Part shown: positions 21,658-33,579 of the stretch, one piece after another
Numbering within the stretch: the stretch's first letter is position 1
Layout: every line of letters starts with the position of its first letter
DNA from: Clarireedia homoeocarpa
Lineage: Eukaryota > Ascomycota > Leotiomycetes > Helotiales > Rutstroemiaceae
Assembly (NCBI GenBank): GCA_001465935.1
Contig: LNKV01000008.1
Location: forward strand, 496,001 to 560,000
Length of the DNA stretch: 64,000 nucleotides
Direction of reading: 5' to 3'
The notes under the pieces: model-generated
What the model was told of the DNA's origin: nothing
Database searches by the model: none
The model's input: the letters and a program-made list of their open reading frames with translations, nothing else
Translations under genes and position numbers: made by a program

Positions 21658-24570
21658 CTATCCACTGCACATCATACATTCTTCTTTGTTATCGATGCTG
21701 CCTGTAATAATTATCAGTATCAATGCATTCGACTGTGAGTAGAAGGGAACTTACATTGCAATTTAGCTTCAGCGTAGATATCATACTCTCTCTCCTCACT
21801 TCCCTGTCCCTCATCCTCTGCCTGCTTTGCCTTGACCTCAAGTTCCTCTTCCTTAGGCTCACCAACTGGCTCTGTAGCTAAAGATTTGGGGCTTCCGCCT
21901 TCTTCTATGTCTGCCTTGAAGGGTACCTTAGCGATGGGGGTGTGCGCTTCCTTCGCAGCGGTTGGTGGAGGAGGAGTAGTCGATGGGGTCGGTACACCAT
22001 TTGGTACGCTAATCGAGGATGACTTGTTCTGAGAGCTTTGTTTAGCGTACATGGGACGTGGTCCAGCACCACTGGTTGAGGAAGAGGAAGAAATGTATCC
22101 GGAAGCAGGCATACTTCGTTTCCTGGTTGTACGCTCTCGTGCAATATTTGTATCGGCAACGAGAAGGGCTTCTTGATCGACGGTGAACTGAATAGGTGCG
22201 GATGCGGCCATGGTACGGAGGTAGTACATTCCGGTCTTGAGACCCAATTTCCAACCGGCGAAATGCATGGAAGTAATCTTGCCCATTGTGGGGTCTTTCA
22301 TGTGAATGTTCATTGATTGTGACTGGTCAACAAAGGCACCACGATCAGCGGCCATTTGAACAATTGTTCGTTGAGAAATCTCCCAGACGGTCTTGTAAAG
22401 TGCCTTGATGTCAGCTGGAATGTTGGGAATGTTTTGAATAGAACCACCATCAGCGATGATACGGTTCTTCATGTTGTCTGACCATAATCCCATGTCGACA
22501 AGATCCTTGAGCAGCCATGGGTTAACAACTTGGAATTCTCCAGCCAAGACACGACGAGAGTAGATGTTAGAAGTGTATGGTTCAAAGCACTCGTTGAAAC
22601 CGAGAATTTGAGAGGTGCTGGCTGTTGGCATAGGAGCAACGAGCAAACTGTTGCGGACACCGTGTTGTTTGATGGATTTCTTCAAGCTATCCCAGTCCCA
22701 AAGGTCGGTAGGTGTAACTCCCCACATATCGTATTGAAGTTCGCCCTTCGAGACAGGTGAGCCTTCGTAGGTCTCATAGGTACCCAACTCCTTAGCAATC
22801 TCAACGGACGATGTCAAAGCAGCGTGGTAAATAGTTTCGAAGATTTGAATGTTGAGGTGCTTGGCTTCAGGTGATTCAAATGGTAATCGAAGAGCCAAAA
22901 AAGCATCGGCAAGACCTTGAACACCGACAGCGATAGGTCGATGACGGAAATTGCTCTTTCTGGCCTCTGGGACGGGGTAGTAGTTGATGTCAATGATCTT
23001 GTTCAAGTTTCTGACAACGACTTGAGTAACCTCGTGAAGCTTTTGGAAATCGTAAGTTCCCTCATTCATGTCCACAAATGTTGGGAGAGCAATGGAAGCC
23101 AAGTTACAGCAAGCGACTTCATCTGGGGCAGAGTATTCGACAATTTCTGTGCACAAATTGGAGCTGCGAATGGTGCCGAGGTTCTTTTGGTTGCTCTTCT
23201 TGTTGCATGCATCCTTGTAAAGCATGAATGGATTTCCGGTCTCAGTTTGAGCCTCGAGAATGGAGTACCAAAGCTTTTGGGCTTTGATGGTCTTGCGACC
23301 TCTACCTTCCTTCTCATAACTCTCATAGAGAGCTTCAAACTCGTCGCCATATACATCAGCCAACCCAGGACATTCATTGGGGCACATTAGTGTCCAATCC
23401 GCGTTCTTTTCAACACGCTTCATGAAGAGATCCGGAATCCACAAGGCATAGAAAAGATCACGGGCGCGGACTTCTTCCTTGCCGTGGTTCTTTCGGAGGT
23501 CCAGGAACTCGAAAACATCTGCGTGCCAAGGCTCAAGATAGACTGCAAATGCACCAGGACGCTTGTTTCCACCTTGGTCGACGTATCTAGCAGTGTTATT
23601 GAAAACTCGTAGCATCGGTACGATGCCGTTGGAGTTACCGTTGGTACCGGCGATGTATGCACCAGTGGCACGGATTCTGTGAATGTTGAGACCAATACCT
23701 CCAGCATTTTTAGAGATCATAGCACATGTCTTGAGGGTATCATAAATACCATCAATACTATCCTCCTTCATATCAATGAGGAAGCATGATGAAAGCTGTG
23801 CTTGTGGTGTACCAGCGGAGAAAAGTGTAGGGGAGGCGTGTGTGAAGTATTTGTTGGACATAAGGTTGTAGGTCTCAATGGCGCTCTCGATATCGTCACC
23901 GTGAATACCAACGGCAACACGCATGATCATTTGCTGTGGACGTTCTGCAACTTTTCCATCGAGTCGAAGAAGGTACGATCGCTCGAGGGTCTTGAATCCG
24001 AAGTATTGGTAGTTGAAGTCTCGATCGTAGACGATTGCTGAGTTGAGCTCTGCTTCATGTCTCATAACGCATTCGTATGTCTCCTTACTGATCATAGGAG
24101 AGGGCTTATTATTTCTTGGGTTGGTGTAGTGGTATAGGTCGCTAATGACGTGGGAGAACTGCTTCTTGGTTTGCTTGTGCAGGTTGGACACTGCAATGCG
24201 AGCAGCGAGAATGGCATAATCGGGGTGGGTGACTGTCATGTATGCAGCAGTTTCTGCGGCCTTGAGGCTACGTTAGTAAGAAGTTATGGAGACTCCACAC
24301 GCTGAAGTCAAATTCAGGGTGAACTTACGAGGTTGTCAAGCTCAATTGTTGAAACTCCATGATAGACACCAGAGATAACCTTTTGGGTGATGGCAGCAGC
24401 ATCTACATGGTCTGCGTCAAGACCGTAACACAGTCTTGATACACGAGCTGTGATTTTGTCGAACTGAACGCGTTCTTTGCGTCCATCTGCAGAAGAATGA
24501 GCACTCACGGTTGAAAACACAGGGCAGAACGTGCTGCAGACTTATACGTACCGCGCTTGTTCACGAACAT
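21658..24570 (-). CDS. RNR1: Ribonucleoside-diphosphate reductase large subunit
   Basis: Class Ia ribonucleotide reductase alpha chain, which reduces NDPs to dNDPs with the small subunit. Four exons close in phase: 24552-24570, 24329-24486, 21755-24260 and 21658-21701, giving 908 residues. Exon 1 is only MFVNKR; exon 2 begins DGRKERVQFDKI, the ATP-cone. The barrel shows LSSCFLID, the active-site SSNLCTEI, and PMPTAST near the end of the barrel. The last 44-nt exon supplies the C-terminal redox tail, ending CMMCSG. Reading through the last intron would lose this tail, so the short exon is functionally needed. A Ser/Thr/Pro-rich linker precedes the tail. Upstream MCB-like sites fit G1/S control. 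Confidence 0.97.
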
Positions 24571-24869
24571 GATTGTCGTTTGGTTCGTTTTGAGTTTGGT
24601 GTGTAATGGAGGGGTTGATGATGCAAACACAGAAGACCGGTGAAGCTATAGTGGATTTGCTTTCCACTTCTTGACTCTTCAAGTGGATAATAGAGTCGTG
24701 CGATCACCCAAGTCTTGCAAGCACAGAAGACTTGTTACTTCCGTGATTAAGAAGAAGAGAAGAAGATCTAGTTGTTGACAAGAATGAGAGAGAATGCACG
24801 AAGAGGAAGAAGAGGGAACGTTTTTAAAAAGTACTTTACGAAGTACGCGACTTTTGACCTCTCCGCAAA

Positions 24870-24922
24870 ACGCGTCCAATTGGTAATCTAGTGTTCCTTA
24901 GCGTGACAAAAAGAACGCGAAA
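24870..24922. promoter_or_regulatory. MCB/SCB-like cell-cycle boxes upstream of RNR1
   Basis: ACGCGT at 24870-24875 is a perfect MluI cell-cycle box, and ACGCGAAA at 24915-24922 is an MCB/SCB-like element; both are about 300-350 bp upstream of the RNR1 start. MBF (Mbp1/Swi6) is known to drive RNR genes at G1/S in yeasts through such sites. Function here is inferred. Confidence 0.6.
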
Positions 24923-25458
24923 CCACTTTAAGAAATTTGCAAAGAGAGGCGTAGGAATCCGAACATGGATTTTGATAAAGTGGTGTCACGACAAGGTTCT
25001 CGTTGCCCGCATGGAAATTAAATCATGTGGAGGACGGCGTTTATTCTGATGATCTTTACCTTTACTCTTACGAAGAAGCTGCCGTGAGCAATACTCGGTG
25101 CTTATGCTTCATAGATTCTACACATAGTTGCTCCTTCTGCACCTCGGACATCTCGAATATCACGGTTCCGAGAAGAGAGTCAAAGGGGTCCGAACTCGAG
25201 TCGCGTAAGGACGTGGAGCCTTTAAAAGTTCAGATGATGCTTCCGGATCCCCTACAGATATCTGCATGTAATATCACAGTTCCAGATGTCTAATGACTCA
25301 TACGGCCATCATCGTCCCTAATTTACCCACCTGCTGCTGCATCCTCAGCTCGAAAGTTGCTGGATATCACGGCATGGATATCAGTATCATGCATCTAGAC
25401 CCCATCTCCACCATCCTTAACGTCTTGACAACCGTTCACTCGCCGAACACAACTGAAA
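24923..25458. other. Intergenic region between RNR1 promoter and COX18
   Basis: No gene is seen. Two plus-strand open frames (25003-25484) lack motifs; one partly overlaps the 3' end of COX18. Confidence 0.5.
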
Positions 25459-26442
25459 TCAACCCCTCTTCATCATCAACATAGGTTTAGCAATTTTACA
25501 TGGCACCACGGGTGGCTTGATCGGCATAACCACATCCAATAATTTACTCTGCCCGTATGCCAATAGAGATGACGATGTCCAATAAACCAGCATTGCACTC
25601 GGCATTTGTAATGTGAGCGGGATAATTGCCAATGCCACAACCTTCATAGAATTCGCCAACCTTCTGCGCCATGCAATCTGTGACTGGCTGCCAGTTCCTG
25701 AAAGATTCAGTAGAATAGACCCAGAGAGCATAAAAGGAAGAAGTAGCATCGGATCCGGTACCAAAAGATTCGGGAACCACAACGCGCCTCCTGTTGCAAA
25801 AGACGGTTCGAACAATAGTGAGCCCATATTTTGACTGCTCTCAGCAGCCGCCTCGACCCCAACACCATTGATAGCGCTGAATGTGAAGAGCGATGCAATC
25901 CACCCCAGCAAGCCCTCATGCACTCCGCACATCGATCTTATTGTCTCTACGGCTACCAGCCATACAGGCAATTGCACGAAACCCAGAAAATGTTTCCACT
26001 GCCCACAATTGAACTTAGCATATATTTCTTTCTGCTTCCTTTGCATCTTCGCGGCCATATGCCGAACCACAACTTTTTCTCCCGCATTTCCAAGTTCCTT
26101 GAGTGCTTCTCTCATATAAATAGGTCTCCATGCTAGCAAGAGAGGCCGTAGTTCCATTTGCTTTTGAGTTGCACGTCGCGCATATATGCTGAGAGGAAGA
26201 ACGAAGGTAGTACGAATCGCGAGCGCCGCAAGGGGTAAAGTGTAAGCCCATGGTAGACCAGTTACTGAATGTAATCCCTCGAGAATCGCATGCGTGGCTA
26301 TTAATGTAGACTCGAGGAATTGAGACCGCGGGGTAGCATGAAACGATCGATAGCTAGGCGGAAGTTGTAGAAAGCCTTTAAACGTCTGCGAAGTCTTTGA
26401 GGCTCGAAAGTGCGTGCGATTTGATCGAAGTAATGTCGACAT
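25459..26442 (-). CDS. COX18: Mitochondrial inner-membrane insertase COX18 (YidC/Oxa1 family)
   Basis: Intronless, 327 residues. An Arg/Ser-rich, acid-free N-terminus of about 40 residues serves as presequence. Hydrophobic segments follow with LPWAYTLPLAALAIRTTFVLPLS, a basic loop ending QWKHFLGFVQLPVWL, and a late pair of helices with PLTLQMPSAMLVYW, the typical Oxa1-superfamily end motif. COX18 exports the C-terminal domain of Cox2 across the inner membrane during cytochrome oxidase assembly. OXA1 itself is an alternative, but the short tail without a long ribosome-binding coiled coil favours COX18. It is divergently transcribed from ALG11. Confidence 0.88.
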   Translation of the reverse strand: MSTLLRSNRTHFRASKTSQTFKGFLQLPPSYRSFHATPRSQFLESTLIATHAILEGLHSVTGLPWAYTLPLAALAIRTTFVLPLSIYARRATQKQMELRPLLLAWRPIYMREALKELGNAGEKVVVRHMAAKMQRKQKEIYAKFNCGQWKHFLGFVQLPVWLVAVETIRSMCGVHEGLLGWIASLFTFSAINGVGVEAAAESSQNMGSLLFEPSFATGGALWFPNLLVPDPMLLLPFMLSGSILLNLSGTGSQSQIAWRRRLANSMKVVALAIIPLTLQMPSAMLVYWTSSSLLAYGQSKLLDVVMPIKPPVVPCKIAKPMLMMKRG

Positions 26443-26698
26443 TGTGGTCTAGAGGAGGCGGCCATAGGCAATGAAGTCGCGTGGGCAAGATTTAATCAAC
26501 AATTGTGGGAGTGACTTGAACCATCTGACTTTTTGGTGTGTGCGAGGTTCGTTCACATGTCATCCCTGGAAAATAATGTCGGGCAAGAGCGGCCGACTTC
26601 ACCGCCTGCCGATCGTGTATGAAAGTGACACAGTTCCTGGATTTTGGATCTTGGAAAGTTACAAGCTTCCTTATCCCACCAAATCTTTCAATATAGTT
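26443..26698. promoter_or_regulatory. Bidirectional promoter, COX18/ALG11
   Basis: 256 bp separate the two divergent start codons, so both genes must share upstream sequence here. No specific binding site is claimed. Confidence 0.6.
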
Positions 26699-28549
26699 AT
26701 GGCGGAAACATGCAAAGCTCCAGACGGTAGTGATAAGTGGACGTTTGGACTGGATTCCAGAGGAGCTCTTTTACTAATCAGTATCATTGGAATCACCCCT
26801 ATGCTGGTGATTCTAGGTGGACCTCAACTAATAAGATACATCGGGCGCACGGTGGGGTTCTATCTCAGGCAGAAGACGGCGGGAAGGAAACAACAGGTTT
26901 TGGAAATTGTCGCCAAAGATGAGAAAGAATTCCGGGACAGCGGCGAAAAGAGGAGGGACAGCGATGAATGGGAAAGCGTCGAATCTTATTCCATTGGAAC
27001 CGCAAAGAATGGAGAGAAGGCAGACAAGGAGTGGAACGGTATAATTGGATTTTTCCACCCATTTTGGTATGGAAAAGCAGGCAATTGAATAGCCAGACGC
27101 TGACAGAATCCCTAGTAATGCTGGTGGTGGAGGAGAGCGTGTACTGTGGGCTGCAATTCTAGCAACACAAAAGCGATGGCCAAGTGCGAAATGTATCGTA
27201 TATACAGGAGATCATGATGTGGACAAGTCGCAGATCATCGCAAGAGTAAAGGTAAGGTTGAATGGATCTGCATGGCTGGCGCCTTGGTTAACACATTCAG
27301 GATCGCTTCAATATCCACCTCCACCCCCCAACGCTTACCTTTCTATATCTTACGAAACGTCACTGGGTATTAGCTTCGGCATGGCCTCATTTCACACTCT
27401 TGGGACAATCAATTGGATCTTTGATACTTGCATGGGATGCGTTCTCCCTTGTCGTGCCGGACATATTCGTGGATACGATGGGCTACGCATTTGCGCTAGG
27501 ATTTAGCAAGCTACTCTTCCCTGACGTACCTACCGGAGCATACGTTCATTATCCGACGATCTCAACCGACATGTTGAGTTCTTTAGATGCATCGTCTCCC
27601 ACAGGAAATCAAGGTGTCAATGCTGGAAAGGGCGAAGGAATGAAAGGTAAGGGCAAGAGATTGTATTGGAACATCTTTGCCACATTCTATACTTGGGTTG
27701 GAGCATCTATTGATGTTGTCTTAACGAACTCTAACTGGACTCTGGATCATATCACATCTCTTTGGGGAGAATGGCGTCGTGAACTCCGAAAGCCCGTCGC
27801 GACTACTGTGTATCCTCCTGTTGCAGTTGAAGAACTCGAGGAAAAGATCGATGTCTCATATGAGTCGGAATCCAAGCGCCAGGCGGTCGTCCTTTACATC
27901 GCACAATTCCGTCCTGAAAAGAATCATCAGCTGATCCTCACATCGTTTGCAAAATTCAAAAGAAGCAATTCACCAGCTTCAAAAGACGCTAAACTCGTTC
28001 TCATTGGTAGTGTTCGTGATGACTCGGATTCGAAGCGTGTATACCAGTTGCGGCTATTAGCAAACGAGCTTAAAATCAAAGACGACGTCGAATTTCATCT
28101 CGACGCACCCTGGCCGAATATCCTCGAGTGGCTTGGAAAAGCGAGTGTCGGAGTAAACGGAATGTGGAATGAGCACTTCGGAATTGGCGTTGTGGAATAT
28201 CAAGCCGCAGGACTCATAAGTGTCGTCCATGATAGTGGCGGACCAAAGAGAGATATTGTTACGAAGATTGATGGTTTACCTACTGGTAAGTCTCCAGCTC
28301 TCGGGATATTTTCCATCCCCGTTGACTAACACTTACCTAGGATTCCATGCAACAACCGCTGAAGAGTTTGCAGAGGGGTTTGAAAATGCACTAGCATTAT
28401 CAGCGGAAGATAAAGTAGCAATGAGGTTGAGAGCGAGAACATCAGCGAAGAGATTCACAGAAGAGGAATTCGCTAAGAAATGGATCGCTGGAATGGGGCA
28501 GTTAGTGGTTTTAAGGAGAAGGTATGAGAACGTGAGGAAGAGCCAATAG
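26699..28549 (+). CDS. ALG11: ALG11 GDP-mannose:glycolipid alpha-1,2-mannosyltransferase
   Basis: Adds the fourth and fifth mannoses to the dolichol-linked N-glycan precursor on the cytosolic face of the ER. Four exons close in phase: 26699-27066, 27116-27251, 27301-28285 and 28341-28549, giving 565 residues; the introns are 49, 49 and 55 bp. An N-terminal membrane helix (ALLLISIIGITPMLVIL) precedes IIGFFHPF/CNAGGGGERVLW, where intron 1 splits the motif. KCIVYTGDHD, FTLLGQSIGSLILAW and DTMGYAF follow. The GT4 C-terminal half has QFRPEKNH and the donor-site segment GMWNEHFGIGVVEYQAAG. All motifs look intact. Confidence 0.96.
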
Positions 28550-28871
28550 AGGAGATGGGATAGTACATACATAAATAGCAAGATACCCATGACGCCTGTC
28601 CTTGTGTAGAGAGTATACTAAGACCAGCGTATATAAATAAGCGTCCTCGTGACCTCCATGTCAATTCTCTGTATGCTGATGTTGGCATAGTGATTTGCAT
28701 GTATTGAATGTAAATTATGTGCTCCATGTAATTTAAGGGACAGAAAAGATAAAAGCCAAAGGACATGTACAAAGACCCGGGTGCTTCTATATTTAACAAA
28801 AAGCTTGCGACGCCCTAAAATATTCATCATCTTCCCTTCTACTTCTACTATTTATCACCACTATCCAAAAA

Positions 28872-30999
28872 CTAAACACTAACCCCACCACTACCCTTCT
28901 GCCTCGGTTCCCCGACCGCCTCAAACCAGCCACCCTCCCCCCCTCTTGCCCCACTCCAAACTCTCACCCCCTGCACCGCGCTCTCCCTCCCACTACTCGC
29001 CACCACCAAATGTCCCTTCTTCATCAGCCCCTGTACCAACTCCTCACTAAACCCGGGCTCTACCGTTGTTCGCTCCGGCAACAACTGATCGTGCATGCGC
29101 GGCTGCTTCAACGCTTCTTCCAGCGTCATCCCATGATCAATCACGTTGATAATCGTCTGGATCGTCGACGTCGGGATGCGCGACCCGCCGGCGGCGCCGA
29201 TGGTTAGGTAGAGCGTGCCGTTGGGATGGGTGATGATGATTGGGGAGATTGAGGACATGGGGCGGGCGTGGGGGCGGATGTAGTTCATGGGGGAGGGGAC
29301 GAAACCGAAGGAGTTGGGGATGCCGGGGATGGAGAAGTCGTCCATTTCGTTGTTGAGAATTACGCCTAATGGGTGTGGAATTAGTCTTTTGTAGGGTTGT
29401 AGAATAGGGGGAAGAGAGGAAAGGCAAAAAGGCGTACCAGTTTCGGGAACCATGACCATAGAGCCAAAGAGGAGGTTAACGGTTGAGGTGGACGATATGG
29501 ATAAACCAGATGAGTCTGTAGCAACAATATGAGATGTTCCATGGTTATCCTTAGGAGCCCACATCTTCGGCTGGTAAGCGGAGACATTTTGTGTCTTGTT
29601 ATCTAAGATCTTGCCGCGAATAGCTTTGGCGTTCTCTTCGGAGATCATTGCTTCTTCAAATGCTTCTATGTCGGGGTAAATGAATGGATCGCCGAGTTCT
29701 GCGTGCGCTGCATATGAAAATCGCATGGCTTCGTCAAGACGGTGGGTATCAAGGTCGATGAGAGACGGGTCGGACATGTTGTAGCCTTCAATTGATTTTA
29801 GGATACTAAGGGCGATGGACCCACCGGATGGTGTGCCGCAGGAGTGGAGAGTGTAGCCTCGGTAGGTTATGTTAATGGGATTGCGGATTTCTACTTTGTA
29901 ATCACTGAGATCTTGTAGTGTCATAGTTCCGTTGGTTGATTGGATGGCGTTGATGGTAGCATTCGCTGGGGATCGTTAGAAGATGTGAAATGATTATCAG
30001 GTGTAAAATACATACCTATTTCCCCGTCATAGAACGCATCTGCACCTTGCTCGGCAATCTTCTCCAGAGTACTATTCAGTCAGCTAATGCATTTGTTGTT
30101 AATAAGCCGACTTACTTGGCCAATCTCTTTCTCGTCAAGATGTCGCCAACACCGAGAAGTGTACCATTCGGAGCAAAATCTATAGCCCAATTTGGATCAT
30201 CGATCAAAAAGTTCGAGCCACTCCATAGCATAGCACCTTTCATGTAATAAGTAGTGTCCTCAGTAACTGAAGGGATTAGGTCGTTGTTCAAACATATTTC
30301 CATGGATTACTCACCAGGAAATCCGTACCTAGCGACATGAACAGCAGGATTACAGACAGCTCGCCATGGAAGAGCCTTTCTAAGCATCAGCAAAGCACAG
30401 ACATATACCTGTCGCTCACTATCACTTACTCCGTATTTATTGTGCAGATATTCTAGACCTCGTAGATCACCTGGTACCCCACTAGCAAGTCCAGAGGACA
30501 CAGCTCCTTTCTCGTTCCCCTTGTACATGTCGCGAAAAGCTGCAGCGGGCGCCGTTTCTCTATAGTCTTTTATGTGTTAGCAATGAAAGAGGGTGTGGGT
30601 TGTTTTGAACTCTACCTATCGTTTCATATTCTCCATCAGGACCTCGAACCAGCATGAAACCACCTCCACCAATTCCACTGTGATACATTCCTGGTATCGT
30701 GAGTTCAGGTGTATCATGACGTCCATGCTCCTTCTATGCTTACCTACAACGCCAACGCAAAGAGTCGTCCCTACCATTGCGTCTGCCGCATTTCCCTATC
30801 ATCACGTGAGCAGTCTGTTGAAGGCAGGAAAGATATTGTGGATGTTGCTTACTCCTAGCTTCATGAGTTCTGCTCCGATCTGACTGCACAATTTACTTTC
30901 ACTGGCCACTGCTCCGCGGCTAGCTGGGCCGTCTGAACCGGAGGCATGATGTACAGTCCAACCAAGGAGAATATATCCCACAGAATCCAGAAATCGCAT
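28872..30999 (-). CDS. Gamma-glutamyltransferase (glutathione hydrolase)
   Basis: Nine exons, all phases closing: 30853-30999, 30744-30795, 30616-30690, 30430-30566, 30315-30375, 30116-30266, 30016-30071, 29438-29965 and 28872-29365, giving 566 residues. The start follows from a short signal-peptide-like N-terminus (MRFLDSVGYILLGW) before GAVASES. Motifs are GGNAADAM, HSGIGGGGFML, RETAPAAA, LASGVPGDLRGLE and the autoprocessing threonine in DNHGTSH (about T370), then GAAGGSRIP near the end. The enzyme cleaves the gamma-glutamyl bond of glutathione outside the cytosol or in the vacuole. The exon 4/5 junction uses an AAAG acceptor, the weakest boundary. Confidence 0.93.
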
Positions 31000-31615
31000 T
31001 TTCACGTTTGTTTCCAATGCCTGCTGGTGTCAGAACTCAAGAAAAGTATGGTATCAGTAGTGTAGAATCGTACCTTCCAATATACGCTTTCTCGATTTTA
31101 CCGCTCTTCCTTTTGCACCAGAACCCCACAACACCAAGCGATAATACTGGCGGTATATTGCCTCGAATAGGTGAATGTGTCTTTCTCGCGAAGAAGTGAT
31201 TCCAGAGCAGTCTTGAAAAGCTCATGCAGCCGTATTCTGACTGTAAGCATACTATGGCTGGTTTTGGAGTTGAGAGGAATTCCCATGATGATAAAGTCAG
31301 AGACATCTCGACCTAAACGAAGCTTAGCTCCGAAAAGACCAGATAGCGGTTATCGCGTAAGATAGCGCTTGCGATTTGACCCGGCGACAGTGATTGGACA
31401 AAATGTGTGGCGGCCCAAAACATGGGACAAAGAATTTCTTCCTGGGCTTGTGGCTGAAGACACCCGACTCAACCTCCTGACCTTACCGATCATGCTTCAT
31501 CCAACCATTATCCTTTGTTTGACAACACAGCGTCTCGCGATTATCTGGAAGAACCTATGTTCATACCTCCATCAAAGATCCCTCTTGTTTCAGATCGCAA
31601 GACAAAGTAGTAACA
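31000..31615. other. Intergenic region upstream of the gamma-glutamyltransferase gene
   Basis: A minus-strand frame at 31037-31306 has a hydrophobic patch but cannot be joined in phase to the gamma-glutamyltransferase exon 1. No gene is called. Confidence 0.45.
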
Positions 31616-31989
31616 ATGTTTTCTCATTTCGCCCTTTGCCATATTCCTGCGCGGTCTGGAGCCACGGCTACAACTTTTGGAGGTCTCATCCCATTCTTCC
31701 ATGCCGAAGCAGCAATTAAGGATTTTGGACTCCCATAACGTATCGCAATCTCCAAACCTGCACAAACTGTGATGGTGGTCGGTTCGGCACGTATCACGAC
31801 CATTGGGCTCTCGATTTTTATGCTCTATGGTCAGGAGAAACTGGCTGCAGTTGACACAATGTTGGCATTGCTTGGCTACGTAGGATTAGTCGATGGCTAG
31901 AGGGCGTTACGGATAAAGCCGTTTTCACGGTTGCATCTGGCATGGTAATAGCCGCATATGGCGTGTTCGGTCTGACACTAGGGAACTGA
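31616..31989 (+). pseudogene. DUF4267-like small membrane protein, broken
   Basis: ATG 31616 opens a frame reading GGLIPFFHAEAAIKDFGLP, then TAA (31736-31738). The same frame then continues RIAISKPAQTVMVVGSARIT, TIGLSIFMLYGQEKLAAVDT and LLGYVGLVDG before TAG (31898-31900). The match resumes in another frame as LEGVTDKAVFTVASG and IAAYGVFGLTLGN, ending at TGA 31987-31989. The order and spacing match, from memory, the fungal DUF4267 family of roughly 120-150-residue membrane proteins. One nonsense codon and one frame break make it a pseudogene, barring two sequencing errors. Confidence 0.65.
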
Positions 31990-33536
31990 TGTACGAAAGT
32001 CGCATCTGCCTGGTCTACCTTTTGCAGAGTAAGGAAATACCGATGGATTTGCGCATGAAGCTGCGCCGTGGTTCGTGTAACGTCTATCATACCATCTTGA
32101 TAAGACTGCGTTACCCTACATAATACAACTGAAGAACATATGATAATCGAAGTCACGGTGAGCCAAGCACTTTGCTTCTCATAAACGGGCCTAAACCGCA
32201 ACTTAAATGCCAAAGTGGTTCCTTCGTTGTCAGGGTACAATTGACGGCCGTCACCATGACTCATAGGGGTGAGTACCCGCTAATCCACTATCCATATATT
32301 TTAGAGGACAGAATATATTGTCGAGACGTGAAAGGTTTGCATTCTGTTACTGCTTCTGGGTGTACTCATACGAATTTGGTAGCCTCACATACGAAAGTAT
32401 TTTGTGAGGCAGGCGCGGCGTAAACTCGCAGCACCACAGAGTCTCCCATTGTGCTAGGAGCACTTCCATCAGGCACTCTGAGAGCTCTAGTTTGGCCCCA
32501 ATCATGGTATTTCGTTCTCAGACTTCGATGGAAGACAATGCGCAGTGGTTATGCTTGAGGGGGTATTCAAGCATATCAAAAGGTCTTAGTGTTAAGTGTC
32601 AATTCTTGAGCCTTGGCCTGCATTTCTCTAGCAATTTTGTTCGCGGTTTCCAAGTTAGTCCTGGGTCGAAGTAAGGCAGACGTAGTCATTAGTTGTCTTC
32701 TCGTTTGCCGCTCGTTCGCAATCTCCTTGCTGATCATTCCCTACCTGGATAGCCATTATATCGACGTTAAAAACAATATTGTATTAGTTAATATTCACTT
32801 CTTTGCCTCTCAATGCTTGCTGTCCAACTTAATCTTATCTCATTAGTTTTACTTTAGTACTAGCCTCTTGTAGTAACAGAGGGTATACAAAATACTTACT
32901 AACCACACGAAGAGGCGCTGTTGGGAATCTTTTTCAAGAAAGTGTATAAATTTGTTGCGGATCATACCAATCGCAATGTACTTTATCGAAGTGCTGCCTC
33001 GATGCTAGAATATATCGGCTCTGGAAAGGGAGCGAGAGAAGGAGGTTCGATTATATCCTAACTACCTGCTGGGTCTTAAACTTATCGACTTGCCGTATGG
33101 ACTTGATGTGCGAAAGCACAAAGTATCACCGCACTGTAGAAGCCAAGCGCTGTAGCATGATAGCCTGTAGACTTCTGAAATTATAGTCCAGTATCATTGG
33201 TTCTGTTCTCGTCGCATCTCAATCGGACGTTATTCACAGAAGCGAGTGTGCAGGCTTGTAAAAATTTTCCCTAAGCGATTTAAAACACGGTCAGATCTAT
33301 CTATACTTCTTATTTGTTGAGAATAGGGGTACTTCTTCTAGGTGCTTGAACACAGCAGAGGTGTAAACGTGCCGTGTTATCCTTTTAGAAGTAGCATAAA
33401 AAACCAACAACAACAAGAAGCACCAAGTAGAAGCAACAACTGAAAGCAACAGTTACACGCGACGACAAGAACCAAAAAGTAGCTCTCAGAAGCTCTTCAA
33501 AGCCTCTCATCTAGCATCACAGAACAAATCGTATCT
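31990..33536. other. Long intergenic region, no gene seen
   Basis: About 1.5 kb. A minus-strand frame (31818-32264) overlaps the DUF4267-like relic and is judged a shadow. The part before 33536 is A/C-rich and looks like the leader of the next gene. Confidence 0.5.
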
Positions 33537-33555
33537 TTTTTTTTTTTTTTTTTAG
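33537..33555 (+). repeat. Poly-T tract ending in TAG, possible 5' UTR splice acceptor
   Basis: A run of about 18 T is followed directly by TAG, 25 bp before the start codon at 33580. This resembles a polypyrimidine tract and acceptor of a leader intron; no donor was fixed. Confidence 0.4.
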
Positions 33556-33579
33556 ATATCTCGTCATTCCTTCATTATC

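Noticed and set aside
31818..32264. Minus-strand frame of 148 codons with a hydrophobic stretch
   Set aside because: It overlaps the DUF4267-like relic antisense and has no recognisable domain.
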